Assembly (NCBI GenBank): GCA_031292095.1
Contig: JARLHU010000175.1
Span: 53,435-117,434, forward strand
Source: Desulfosporosinus sp.
GTDB lineage: Bacteria > Bacillota > Desulfitobacteriia > Desulfitobacteriales > Desulfitobacteriaceae
DNA: 64,000 bases
Reading direction: 5' to 3'
The notes beneath the pieces are model-generated. The model saw nothing but the letters and a program-made list of their open reading frames with translations. It ran no database searches and had not been told where the DNA came from. Position numbers and translations under genes: made by a program. Below are positions 16,957-26,000 of this stretch, in pieces (the stretch's first letter is position 1; each line of letters begins with the position of its first letter).

Positions 16957-17461
16957 TATTAACTCTCCCTCCAAGCCGTGTCAGAATCTCACTAACCACT
17001 TCATCTATAGTTTTTTGGGATGTGTCGACCGTGAAGTCAGCCTGGGCGTAGCAGGCTTGGCGTTCAGACCATAACTTCTCTATCGCTTCTTTCGAGCCTT
17101 TGAGGAGTGGGCGGTCATTTTTATGGCCGATTCGGCTGAGAATGGCTTCAATCGAGGCATGAAGAGCAATCACAATCCCGTTCTGGGCCAAAGCTTCCCA
17201 ATTGAGCGGATTCAATACAGTCCCGCCTCCCGTCGCAATCACAATTTGCTCCTGCTGACTGAGGCGCGCGACCACAATCCTTTCTTCTGAACGAAAACGT
17301 GTCTCCCCATGACGTCGGAAAATTTCAGTTACACTCAAGTTTGTAACTTCTCCAATTTCACAGTCTGTGTCGACAAAATCCCACGCCAGCGCCTGAGCTA
17401 CGCGCTTACCGACCGTACTTTTTCCTGTTCCCATAAATCCAATTAGAACGATATTTCGCAT
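16928..17461 (-). CDS. aroK: Shikimate kinase
   Basis: 177 residues from MRNIVLIGF, preceded by GAGGGTGATCTCC. It phosphorylates shikimate at the 3-hydroxyl. Walker A is GFMGTGKSTVGK (about 7-18). The shikimate-binding DTDCEIGE and FR..E segments (ETRFRSEE), GGGTVLNP and the lid with RPLL are all present. It overlaps aroB by 29 bases. A foldback element separates it from aroC, so aroK-aroB may need read-through or their own promoter. Confidence 0.96.
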   Translation of the reverse strand: MRNIVLIGFMGTGKSTVGKRVAQALAWDFVDTDCEIGEVTNLSVTEIFRRHGETRFRSEERIVVARLSQQEQIVIATGGGTVLNPLNWEALAQNGIVIALHASIEAILSRIGHKNDRPLLKGSKEAIEKLWSERQACYAQADFTVDTSQKTIDEVVSEILTRLGGRVNNEFSGVAKD

Positions 17462-17493
17462 GGAGATCACCCTCTCAATGTGAACGTAGTTTA

Positions 17494-17653
17494 AGGCATA
17501 TGAAAGAAAATAACAAGTCAAAGATGCCAAGGATATTTTGCGTCAGACAAGGAGGTATGTTTACCTCATAGCGGGACTATTAGGTGAACATGCCGACGCA
17601 GTATGACACAAAATAGACTGGCATACTGACTGGTGATTTTCTTGAATGTGCCT
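17494..17653 (-). repeat. Foldback element, copy 3 (inverted orientation)
   Basis: 160 bp, full length, opposite orientation to copies 1, 2 and 5. It fills almost the whole aroC-aroK gap, and its last bases supply the AG of the aroC stop codon TAG, so it lies flush with the end of the gene. Confidence 0.88.
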
Positions 17654-18797
17654 AAAGTTTTAAATAAGCTCGATACGCTTCCCAGGCAGTTTGTAATTCT
17701 ATAAAGCTATCTGCCGGAAATTTTTCGAGCACCGCTTCGGCGATCACCCAAGCTACCACATGTTCCAAAACAACCAAGGCTGCTGGTACTGCACAGACAT
17801 CGGAACGCTCCACACTGGCCTTAACCACTTCTTTGGTTTCCAAATGCACCGTATCTAGAGGCTGGTATAAAGTAGGGATCGGTTTCATGACAGCCTGCAG
17901 GACAATGGGTTCCCCGTTACTCATTCCTCCTTCGATCCCTCCGGCATGGTTGGAGCCCCTACTAAAGCCTTGCCCCTGGCGATAAAGGATCGGGTCGTGA
18001 ACCAGCGAACCCATTCGTTCTCCCGCTTCAAATCCTAACCCAAAGGAGACTCCTTTCATTGCTTGCACAGAAAGGACAGCTTGGGCCAGTTTTCCGTCTA
18101 ATTTCCGATCCCACTGCACATGAGATCCTAGACCTGCAGGAACATTCAGAACTTGCACTTCTAACAATCCACCTAAGGATTCGCCCTGAGCGCGAGCTAG
18201 AATAAGCTGTTCCCCCATTTTTTGCTCCGCAATAGGATCCCCCACGGACCACTCGGATAGTTTGACGCGTTGCCAATAGTCTTCCTCATCTGTACACACC
18301 GCATGAACCCCGCCGACTGCGCGAACCTGCCCTCTAATTTCCACCCCAAGGGCAGACAACCCTTGTCTGACAATGCTACCGATTGCAACTCGCATGGCGG
18401 TCTCTCGGGCACTTGCTCGTTCGAGGATATTCCGAACTTCCGTGCGATATTTAAGAGCTCCTGTCAAATCGGCGTGCCCTGGTCGAGGGGTCATCACTTT
18501 ACGGCTCTCTAAGTCGGCGTCATCTCCCCAAGCCATAATACCCGCCCAGTTTTCCCAATCACGATTAAGGATCTCCAGAGCGACCGGTGCGCCCGTACTT
18601 AATCCTCCTCGCACTCCCGAAATGAGGTGAACCTCATCTTGTTCGATTGCCATTCGGCCTCCGCGCCCGGGGCCTCTTTGCCGCTGCCTCAAGGCCTCAT
18701 CGATACTATCCTTAGAAATCTTCATTCCTGAGGGAAGACCTTCAATAATTCCCACCAATTTTTGACCATGTGATTCCCCTGCCGTTAAAAAGCGCAC
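17652..18797 (-). CDS. aroC: Chorismate synthase
   Basis: 381 residues from a GTG start (18795-18797) after GAGAAGGGAC. It makes chorismate from EPSP using reduced FMN. Signatures: TAGESHGQKLVGIIEGLPSG, RQRGPGRGGRM, TGAPVALEI.N, RPGHADLTGALKY, NILERASARETA, SNHAGGIEGGMSNGEPI, and the closing RSDVCAVPAALVVLE. The stop codon abuts foldback copy 3. A pseudopilin gene lies 19 bases upstream, so it is probably co-transcribed with aroC. Confidence 0.97.
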   Translation of the reverse strand: MRFLTAGESHGQKLVGIIEGLPSGMKISKDSIDEALRQRQRGPGRGGRMAIEQDEVHLISGVRGGLSTGAPVALEILNRDWENWAGIMAWGDDADLESRKVMTPRPGHADLTGALKYRTEVRNILERASARETAMRVAIGSIVRQGLSALGVEIRGQVRAVGGVHAVCTDEEDYWQRVKLSEWSVGDPIAEQKMGEQLILARAQGESLGGLLEVQVLNVPAGLGSHVQWDRKLDGKLAQAVLSVQAMKGVSFGLGFEAGERMGSLVHDPILYRQGQGFSRGSNHAGGIEGGMSNGEPIVLQAVMKPIPTLYQPLDTVHLETKEVVKASVERSDVCAVPAALVVLEHVVAWVIAEAVLEKFPADSFIELQTAWEAYRAYLKL

Positions 18798-18816
18798 TAT
18801 TTGTCCCTTCTCCCGT

Positions 18817-19254
18817 TTACTTTTCTCGGATGCGCATGCCCACTGGGGCAACCACAACGCTCCTTCGTTCACCCGCTGAGTTTGTCAATACAATGGTTGT
18901 TCCTACACTTCTCCCCGTAGCATTAAACATTAGGTCAGCGGGTTGACCAACAAACTGAATCCCATCCTTTAAATGGACATCTTTCAGCCTGGTTCCTTGC
19001 CGGAAAATCTGATAATGATTATCCCCGTTTTGAAGATAGAATTTAACTTGATACCAGTTATTCTCAGCTAGTGCGGCCTGTCGAACATCGCGGATTTCCT
19101 CCAGCAACTGAGTCGATGCCAAGTCCAGATGTTGCTGAGCAAAGTTGATTGGAAGCTTAATGAGGAGCACGAAACCCGCGCCAGACAATAGAATCAAGAC
19201 TAGCAATAGTTCAACTAGTGTAAATCCTCTCTCGTCGCCCCACATTTTGTTCAT
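18817..19254 (-). CDS. GspH/FimT-like pseudopilin inside the aro operon
   Basis: 145 residues. The prepilin signal is DERG followed by FTLVELLLVLILLSGAGFVLL, with Glu5. The C-terminal beta domain (GDNHYQIFRQGTRLKDVHL, GIQFVGQPADLMFNATGRS, GTTIVLTNSAGERRSVVV) matches the GspH fold. An AAAGGAAG site precedes the ATG. It sits between aroE and aroC with gaps of 16 and 19 bases, well away from the other minor pilins, so its expression is tied to aromatic amino acid synthesis genes. It would still be processed by the prepilin peptidases. Confidence 0.82.
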   Translation of the reverse strand: MNKMWGDERGFTLVELLLVLILLSGAGFVLLIKLPINFAQQHLDLASTQLLEEIRDVRQAALAENNWYQVKFYLQNGDNHYQIFRQGTRLKDVHLKDGIQFVGQPADLMFNATGRSVGTTIVLTNSAGERRSVVVAPVGMRIREK

Positions 19255-19270
19255 TTTAATCTTCCTTTTA

Positions 19271-20110
19271 TTAAAAAGTATTCAACATCCGTCGCAAGAG
19301 TTGGTCTTGCAAGGCCTGTCCCATCGCCTCAACAGGAGCTTGTCCACCCAGCCAAAACTCCCAGGCATAAACCCCTTGATACAGAAGCATACCTAATCCA
19401 TTCAGCGTACGGCACCCCTGTTGCTTGGCTTCATGTAAAAACGCTGTTTCACTAGGGTTAAAGATTATATCAACGACGAGAGCTTGCTCGGAGATCCCTT
19501 GGACCGAAAATGGGAACGACTCACCGTGTAACCCAACCGAAGTCGTTTGCACCAACAGGTCAACCTCTTCCAGCCAACCTTCCGGAGCCAACGCTCCAGC
19601 GGTTGCCGTCCCTCCTTCACGTTGAATCACCTCAACCAGCGCCTCCGCCTTTTCCAGCTTACGATTCAAAATATGTACTTTCATCCCCTGCTCAGCTAAA
19701 GCCAAAGCAATCCCTTTGGAGGCTCCGCCCGCCCCGAGTAAGACCGCTAGTTTTCCCTTAAATCCGTTCAACTCTTTCTCAACCGAACGCACAAACCCAA
19801 CGCCATCTGTATTATGGCCGATCCGCTGCCCCTCCTGGATTTTCACCGTATTGACAGCCCCAGCGCGCTTAGCTTGAGGAGTAAGCGTGTTGAGGAAAGG
19901 AATGATGTGTTCCTTGTGAGGAAGAGTTACATTCCAGCCAGAAAACCCCAACGCGCAGAGACCTTCTACCGCCTCCGGCAAATGCCTAGGCTCCACGTCA
20001 AAGCGGTGGTACTTTGCATTAACACCTAAGGCTTCATACCCAGCTTTATGCATTACAGGGGAGAGTGAATGTTCGATCGGATGCCCGATCACGGCATAGT
20101 GTTTCTCCAT
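19271..20110 (-). CDS. aroE: Shikimate dehydrogenase
   Basis: 279 residues from MEKHYAVIGHP; the ATG follows AAAGGAATG. It reduces 3-dehydroshikimate with NADPH. Seen: substrate site SLSPVMHKAGYEALG, catalytic Lys in NVTLPHKEHI, GAVNTVK, HNTDGVGFVRS, the dinucleotide loop LLGAGGASKGIALAL and NRKLEKAE, and the closing GLGMLLYQGVYAWEFWLG. It is the first gene of the aroE-pseudopilin-aroC-aroK-aroB run. Confidence 0.96.
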   Translation of the reverse strand: MEKHYAVIGHPIEHSLSPVMHKAGYEALGVNAKYHRFDVEPRHLPEAVEGLCALGFSGWNVTLPHKEHIIPFLNTLTPQAKRAGAVNTVKIQEGQRIGHNTDGVGFVRSVEKELNGFKGKLAVLLGAGGASKGIALALAEQGMKVHILNRKLEKAEALVEVIQREGGTATAGALAPEGWLEEVDLLVQTTSVGLHGESFPFSVQGISEQALVVDIIFNPSETAFLHEAKQQGCRTLNGLGMLLYQGVYAWEFWLGGQAPVEAMGQALQDQLLRRMLNTF

Positions 20111-20270
20111 TGTATAACATTCCTTTACAAATTGGTCGCTACCATGACTCGAACATGAATGTTCGAGGTTAGAACACCGCCATGACTCGAACAAGGATGT
20201 TCGAGATTAGACACCGCCATGAATGGCAAGGTGTCGAGACGGCAAGAAGGGACGTTCCGACTTTTTTATA
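20111..20270. repeat. aroE leader with two tandem 38-bp units
   Basis: Two near-identical units (20142-20179 and 20180-20217) each contain CCATGACTCGAACA..GATGTTCGAG with an inner inverted repeat CTCGAACA/TGTTCGAG, and a third partial CCATGA follows. They lie upstream of aroE on its transcribed strand and could be operators or decayed heptad repeats. No promoter could be chosen. Confidence 0.55.
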
Positions 20271-20299
20271 ATAGAGAAAAAGGAATGGCAGGCCATTCC
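20270..20299 (-). terminator. Terminator of the YqeG-type phosphatase gene
   Basis: On the minus strand GGAATGG pairs with CCATTCC (20282-20299), followed by TTTTTCTC. It lies nine bases after the stop codon. Confidence 0.8.
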
Positions 20300-20307
20300 C
20301 TAAATGT

Positions 20308-20838
20308 TTAATGAATTTTGGGGCTGAAAGGTTTCGCCGGAGCAAAACGCTTCATCATCCAGACAAGCACCTTCTCAATTTGGCGCACAACACGTGTTCC
20401 AATAAACTCATGCTCGTTAATGGGCGTGACCAAAATGGTATAGAGACCGAGGCGATTGCCACCCAGAATGTCCGTGAACAACTGATCTCCAATGACCGCA
20501 GTGTCCTTTGGCCCTGTTCCCAAAAGGCCCATTCCTGCTCTAAATGCTCTCCTGCGTGGCTTTGTCGCTCGAAAAACAAACGGAATTCCTATTCGTTCAG
20601 CAACAACGGCTACACGCTGACGCTTTTTATTGTTTGACACAACACAAGCTTGAATTCCAGCCGCCTTAACCTTAATAAACCACTCTGCCACTTTAGGAAC
20701 CACTTCAACATCGTTCCAGGGGGTCATGGTATTATCCAAGTCGATAATGAGCCCTCTGATCCCATCCTGAACTAATTGTTCAATCGAAATGAGATCGAGC
20801 GAGGGAGCTTGACGTGTCGGTCGAAAATACTCAAACAT
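20308..20838 (-). CDS. yqeG: YqeG family HAD-type phosphatase
   Basis: 176 residues from MFEYFRP; TTGGAGGG just upstream is the ribosome site, so the longer TTG-initiated frame is rejected. HAD motif I is IDLDNTMTPW, motif II VVSNNKK, the motif III lysine is in RATKPRRRAF, and motif IV is VIGDQLFTDILGGN. Members of the HAD-IIIA (YqeG) family are small cytoplasmic phosphatases; in several bacteria and mitochondria the family acts on phosphatidylglycerophosphate. That reaction is known for relatives and not provable here. Confidence 0.9.
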   Translation of the reverse strand: MFEYFRPTRQAPSLDLISIEQLVQDGIRGLIIDLDNTMTPWNDVEVVPKVAEWFIKVKAAGIQACVVSNNKKRQRVAVVAERIGIPFVFRATKPRRRAFRAGMGLLGTGPKDTAVIGDQLFTDILGGNRLGLYTILVTPINEHEFIGTRVVRQIEKVLVWMMKRFAPAKPFSPKIH

Positions 20839-20907
20839 TGAACCCTCCAAAGTGCAGAACTTTTCATAATTATACCTTAGAGGGTAGCATTAGAGCAAGT
20901 AACGGAC

Positions 20908-21651
20908 TTACTTATTTAAATTAATCTTCGCCATCTCTTCCATTAATTTTTGAATGGCTTTCTTCTCAATCCGCGAGACATACGATCTCGAAATTTCCAA
21001 AGCTTTCGCAATTTCCCTTTGGGTTCGTTTCGGACTATTCATCAACCCATAACGCAATTGGAGTACCAATTTTTCCCTTCTATTTAACCTTTTCACAAGA
21101 TCAAGCAGGGCCTTTTGCTCTGATTCATTTTCAACCTTAATGGAAATATCTTCTTCGTTCGAACCCAGGACATCAATCAGCGAAATCTCGTTGCCCTCTT
21201 TGTCCATGCCAATCGGATCGTAGATAGAAACTTCTCCCCGTGACTTTTTCAGTGATCGCAAGTGCATCAGGATCTCATTTTCAATACACCTTGCCGCGTA
21301 GGTAGCAAGCTTCGTTCCTTTATTGGGATCAAACGTATTGATCCCTTTAATTAAACCAATTGTTCCGATGGAAATCAAGTCGTCCCCATCTTCCCCTGTG
21401 CCATCAAATTTCTTGACAAGATGAGCCACCAAGCGCAGGTTGTGCTCTACTAATGTATTGCGAGCTCGCTCGACCTCTGGGGTTAGTGTGAAGGGTTCTG
21501 TTTTACTCACACTGAGGATTTGTAAATAACGCGCTTCCTCTTTCTCATTTAAAGGCTGGGGAAAGGCATTATTATTGATATACGAGACCAGTAGGGAAAC
21601 TCCCTTAAGAACGGAAAGTGCTATGCTGACAAAAAAAAGTCCCGTGAACAT
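20908..21651 (-). CDS. sigK: RNA polymerase sporulation sigma factor sigma-K (precursor)
   Basis: 247 residues. The ATG at 21651 follows GGGGTGGAGATC; the earlier GTG frame start is part of the ribosome site. The hydrophobic pro-sequence (MFTGLFFVSIALSVLKGVSL) is followed by SYINNNAFPQPLNEKEE, as in pro-sigma-K that is cleaved by SpoIVFB in the mother cell. Region 2 has NLRLVAHLVKKF, GTIGLIKGINTFD and LATYAARCIENEILMHL; region 4 ends with the TQREIAKALEISRSYVSRIEKKA helix-turn-helix. The gene is continuous, with no skin-type element. It marks the organism as an endospore former. It has an intergenic gap on both sides, so it is probably transcribed alone. Confidence 0.94.
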   Translation of the reverse strand: MFTGLFFVSIALSVLKGVSLLVSYINNNAFPQPLNEKEEARYLQILSVSKTEPFTLTPEVERARNTLVEHNLRLVAHLVKKFDGTGEDGDDLISIGTIGLIKGINTFDPNKGTKLATYAARCIENEILMHLRSLKKSRGEVSIYDPIGMDKEGNEISLIDVLGSNEEDISIKVENESEQKALLDLVKRLNRREKLVLQLRYGLMNSPKRTQREIAKALEISRSYVSRIEKKAIQKLMEEMAKINLNK

Positions 21652-21803
21652 GATCTCCACCCCTTTCGCACTGTTCTAATAACTATGCGTCAGAAGGGAG
21701 GATTGTGCTTTTCCACTCGTTACATTTATTTAGATTTTATCTAAATCACAAATAATTTAACCCGCCTCTTTTCAGTCACATTAGAAACCGATTGTTATTC
21801 ACT

Positions 21804-22004
21804 CTAGATTACTGTTTTTAGAACAAAGGGTGCGATCACTAGGAGCACTCCGATAATCACTGAAGTAACTAGGTCTGGTATAAAATAAGGATAAATCATT
21901 AATGCCAGGCCGAAGATAAGAAAGAGAAACTCAACAGTTTTTTTCCCGTAAACGAAATAAGCGAAGCCTACCGAGCTTATAATTAAACTAAAGATTAAGG
22001 CCAT
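21804..22004 (-). CDS. Small two-helix membrane protein
   Basis: 66 residues, almost entirely hydrophobic, with two to three membrane segments (about 2-20, 25-41, 45-64). The ATG has CGGAGGG upstream at good spacing, supporting a real gene. The sequence resembles small conserved membrane proteins of Clostridia but no function is recognised. It sits alone between sigK and the second prepilin peptidase. Confidence 0.7.
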   Translation of the reverse strand: MALIFSLIISSVGFAYFVYGKKTVEFLFLIFGLALMIYPYFIPDLVTSVIIGVLLVIAPFVLKTVI

Positions 22005-22088
22005 AATTATCCCTCCGTTAATTAGCGAACCGTCCGTAGCAAGCCAAGCTCAAATATTTTTAGCAGCAACCGCGGCCTGACCCCAGCA

Positions 22089-22874
22089 CTAAAAATAGGT
22101 ACTTACATACCAACGCACTATATCCCATCCCCACATCACTGTGATAAATACACCTGTAACTATAAAGGGTCCAAAGGGGATCCTGCTTTTCCTTGTTGCT
22201 TTGCCAATCAGAATCAACACAAGGCTCGATATTCCGCCCAAAATAATGGCCAGAAAGAGAGCGAGCAAAGTCATCCTCCAGCCCAGAAACAAGCCAATAG
22301 GCGCAAATAGTTTTATGTCCCCCATTCCCATGACCTCATCGCCCTTATAGATCGCTAAGCCAATTAACGAAACTGCCAACAGAAAACCCGAGCCGGATAC
22401 TAAACCCAGCAGGGGATTCCACCAACTATGATCAGCATAAATCTGCAAAGGCAAAAAAAGATTATAGACAAAAAGGATCACTCCTCCGCTCAATCCGACA
22501 ATCACCAGTTGATTAGGAATGATCTGGTGATCGAGGTCAATGAAAAATACTGCTACCAGAATATAGGTCAAAAATAAAAAAGCCGCGAAGTCAACAGTCA
22601 GACCATACTTAAAGAATAAGGCCACAGACACTAGGCCTGTAAGCAGCTCTACTAAAAGATACCTTGGGGATATCTTTAGACCACAATATCGACATTTGCC
22701 GCGACAAATTAAGTAGCTCAAGAGCGGGATTAAATCTAAGGGTTTCAGTCTGGTCCCACAGTTAGGACAGTGTGACGGAGGAGAAACTATGGACTCACCC
22801 TGTGGTATGCGGTAGATACAGACATTGAGGAAAGAGCCTATGATCAGGCCGAAGACAAAAATAATGCCATACAT
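22089..22874 (-). CDS. pilD: Full-length prepilin peptidase / N-methyltransferase (locus 2)
   Basis: 261 residues, about seven membrane segments. The N-terminal domain has GSFLNVCIYRIP and two zinc CxxC motifs (CPNC and CRYC), the methyltransferase part. The catalytic aspartates of the A24 peptidase are in FIDLDHQIIPN and GMGDIKLFAPIG. It cleaves prepilin leaders and methylates the new N-terminal Phe at the membrane. It is the last gene of locus 2, after a hairpin at 22953-22976, and could serve both pilus loci because the locus-1 enzyme lacks the methyltransferase domain. Confidence 0.95.
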   Translation of the reverse strand: MYGIIFVFGLIIGSFLNVCIYRIPQGESIVSPPSHCPNCGTRLKPLDLIPLLSYLICRGKCRYCGLKISPRYLLVELLTGLVSVALFFKYGLTVDFAAFLFLTYILVAVFFIDLDHQIIPNQLVIVGLSGGVILFVYNLFLPLQIYADHSWWNPLLGLVSGSGFLLAVSLIGLAIYKGDEVMGMGDIKLFAPIGLFLGWRMTLLALFLAIILGGISSLVLILIGKATRKSRIPFGPFIVTGVFITVMWGWDIVRWYVSTYF

Positions 22875-22952
22875 GATAATATCACCCTTTATACTTTATA
22901 ATAATTTCAGGAAGAAACATCTAATTTGAAAATTATAGAATTTTCAGATCAA

Positions 22953-22976
22953 AGACCTCCTGGGGTTTGAGGTTTT
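22953..22976. terminator. Hairpin after the 1229-aa protein gene
   Basis: AGACCTC pairs with GAGGTTT around a nine-base loop. TTTTTGCTTTT follows on the plus strand and TCTTTGATC on the minus strand. It may separate the prepilin peptidase from the rest of locus 2. Confidence 0.45.
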
Positions 22977-23077
22977 TGCTTTTCTCTGCCTGCATAACCC
23001 ATTCCCACAGAAGGTCATTTTTAATAGTACCTGCATTATACAATCTACAAGTATGAGCGTTTTAGTGCAATCGTTAT

Positions 23078-26000
23078 TTATAAGATATATGGTGGCGATA
23101 CAATCGCCATCGGTAGACTATAATTCGTGAAGAGTGAAGAATTAGCACTTGGTGATACTGTATCACTTACGTCAACATTCTCTTCAGTAGTGATAAGGTC
23201 TATGATCGACATTTTTACCGTATCACCGACCACAACGGAAGTACCTAAGTCAAAAGAGAGTACCAGTTCATAACTGCCAGTGGGTAAAGTCAAGCCATCT
23301 GGTGGTGTTAGTAGGGTTAGTTTATCACCTACAATTTTACAACTGCCCGTATAAGCTATACCGTTAAGCTTGAAGGTTACATTTGCTAATGGAAAGATAT
23401 TAGCAGCATCATTAACCGTTGTATTCAGATCGATACTCATGGTCGTTACAGGACGATCCAATGTAAATTTTATTTTTGCGTAAGCAACTCCTTGAGGTAT
23501 ACATTGGGTCGTAACTTCGTCTGTCAGACTGACAATACTGATATTTTCCATAAGAGTACCGCCGTACAGAAAATCAACTTCTTTTTGATAACTACTATTA
23601 TCTGTAGCACTGTTGCTCAATTGAAGACCCGTCGCCGATCCAGTTTTTACTGTCACATTATAGCCGCTGCGCCCAGCAGCTGTGATTGTATACGTTCCTG
23701 TTTTCAAATTTGTAAAGCTATAGGCACCGGTATTAGAAGTCTGAGTCGTCACAGGAGTGTCAGTACCATTCGAAGCCGTCACGAGCACATTCTCAAAACT
23801 TCGGCCTTGAACGTCTTTAACGTCTCCATGGATTTCTCCACTCTGGACATGGAAATCGATCGACTGATCAATTTGTGGTAGTGACTGAGTCACTCCGTTG
23901 AGCGTAGTATTATACTTCAAATGATAGTTAAGTTTGAGGTCACCTGAAGCTGGTGCCTTCAGAAAGGCTGCGTGCATCACAAAACCTTGCTGAGTCCAAT
24001 GATGCACATCACCCGCCACATAATCTGGCAAATTAATGGTAATGGCATTGGGGTCTTGGTTATTAGCAGCGGCATCTGCACTGACTCCACAAATACCTGT
24101 CTGGTCTTTGTCAATTACTAGTTGGATATTGGTCATGTCTTGAACCGGAGTATTATAGGGAGTAATATTGAACGTAATATCCCCCGTATCATTGGCAAGG
24201 AAAAAGTTATTACCCGTGGTACTAAGACTCAGAGACGGTGGACTAACTTGATACAAAGTGATTGTTTTATAACCTGTCGCCAGAGAGCTATCTTGAGCCG
24301 TCACCTTAATCGTGAAATTGCTAGCAGTATCTGGTACAGTCTTGGGCATGGAAATCTTCACAATGCTGTTATTCTGTACATAAAAAGCATTGTTACTATC
24401 CAGATTTGCTTGAACGGCATTCACCTGGAAAGCTGTGACGGGTGTCGTTATATGAGTACTATTATCCGTAATAGAAATGCTAGCTTTTAATTGACTATCT
24501 TTGATCAGATCCAAGTCACTTGCATCAAACGAAAAATCCAGTCTAGTTTGATTCGTATAAATCTTCTGATTGTCGTTCAGATCATAAATATCCACGGTTG
24601 GAGCATGATTGGCACCACGGGCTGCTTTAATGATGGTGTTGATAAATAATTTTTGCTCCTCCACATTATTGGGAGCGGTGTGACCTGTCCCGGAATAGGT
24701 AATATTACCTTTGGAATACGTGTAATAATCATTCCGACCGTCAAGGCTATTAAAGGCCCCCCCTTGGAGGGTAAACCAAGGAACTATGCTAGGGTCTTCT
24801 AGATCCAACTGGAAATACTGGTGGTGCGTTGTTGCCACCGAGAGCGTAGGCGCAAGTAGATACGGATATTCTGTGATCAAGCCATCATTAAGCTTAAAGG
24901 CACTAGTCGCAGTCGAAAATTGATTTCCATTGTTGGCCCGATCGAGAGTTAGGCGCGTGAAACCATACGATTTGGTTGAACCGCTCGGGTAAGGAAGTCG
25001 ACTAGAGAGATCCAACGGCGCAATCGTCGCATTTAAGGGGTCTTTATTATAGATATTCTGCCCGATAAGATCTCGAAATTGTTTGGTCAGATTGTAATCC
25101 CATCCAGTCGTGCCAGACGTCAGGAACGTCATGGTATCATGGGTGAACATGACGCTTTGGCCGGTCGCAATAAAATCCTTCAATTCTTGAATTGCCTTAG
25201 GCTGTTTCAGATCAGCACTACCGTATATATCTGCAAAACCCATGATTACCATATCATAATTAGTATTCAAGTGCGTTGGTGCCGAAACTCCGGTTGTTGT
25301 CGTGGGAGCTTGATTGGGACAGTTATTGTCAAAATCCGCAACATTCATGACAGTAACCGAAATATTATATTCTCCATCTTTGATTAAGGGTGGTTGCATC
25401 CCCGTTTTAATATTAAGTAAATTCCCTGGTGGGATTAACTGGAGGACCCTGATATTCAAGGGAGTCCCAATATAGGCGCTAAAACCAGTATTATAACTCT
25501 TGGCATGGGTCACGGAATCTTCTAATACCAGCTTCCAAGGCTGCATACCAGTATAAGAATCAGGTAGCCGGTAGTTTAAGGAAAAATGGCCGTCGGTAGG
25601 ATTGTTGGTGGTAATCGTTCCAGAGTCTAAAGTTTTTTCAGTATCCGAAAAAACACCATCACCGTCAATATCAATATATAGACTAGCAACCATAGGATTC
25701 TTTCCGGAAGCATCAAAACCAAAATTCATATACTTGTTTATCTGTTCGTTTGACCCATTATATTCCAAGGGCGATGATGTGATCGTTAGAGTCGGCCTCT
25801 TGTTAGCCGCAGCATATTTGCTTACCAGATCATTAATGTCAATACTCGTGCTACTATAAAAATTGGGATATGTACTATTATTGCGATAAGTAGAAAATTT
25901 ATTATTTAGAATTGTGTTGGTGAGGTCAGAACTCGTAAAAATGGAATCCGCAAAGACGGTCAACTGTCCGCTTTGAATAAATTCAGCCAACAGCGCTGCC

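Noticed and set aside
20146-20200. CGAAC...GTTCG repeats read as LexA/SOS boxes
   Set aside because: The spacing between half-sites is six bases, not the four of the Gram-positive SOS box, and aroE is not an SOS gene.
20908-21651. skin-type element within sigK
   Set aside because: The sigma-K reading frame is continuous and complete.
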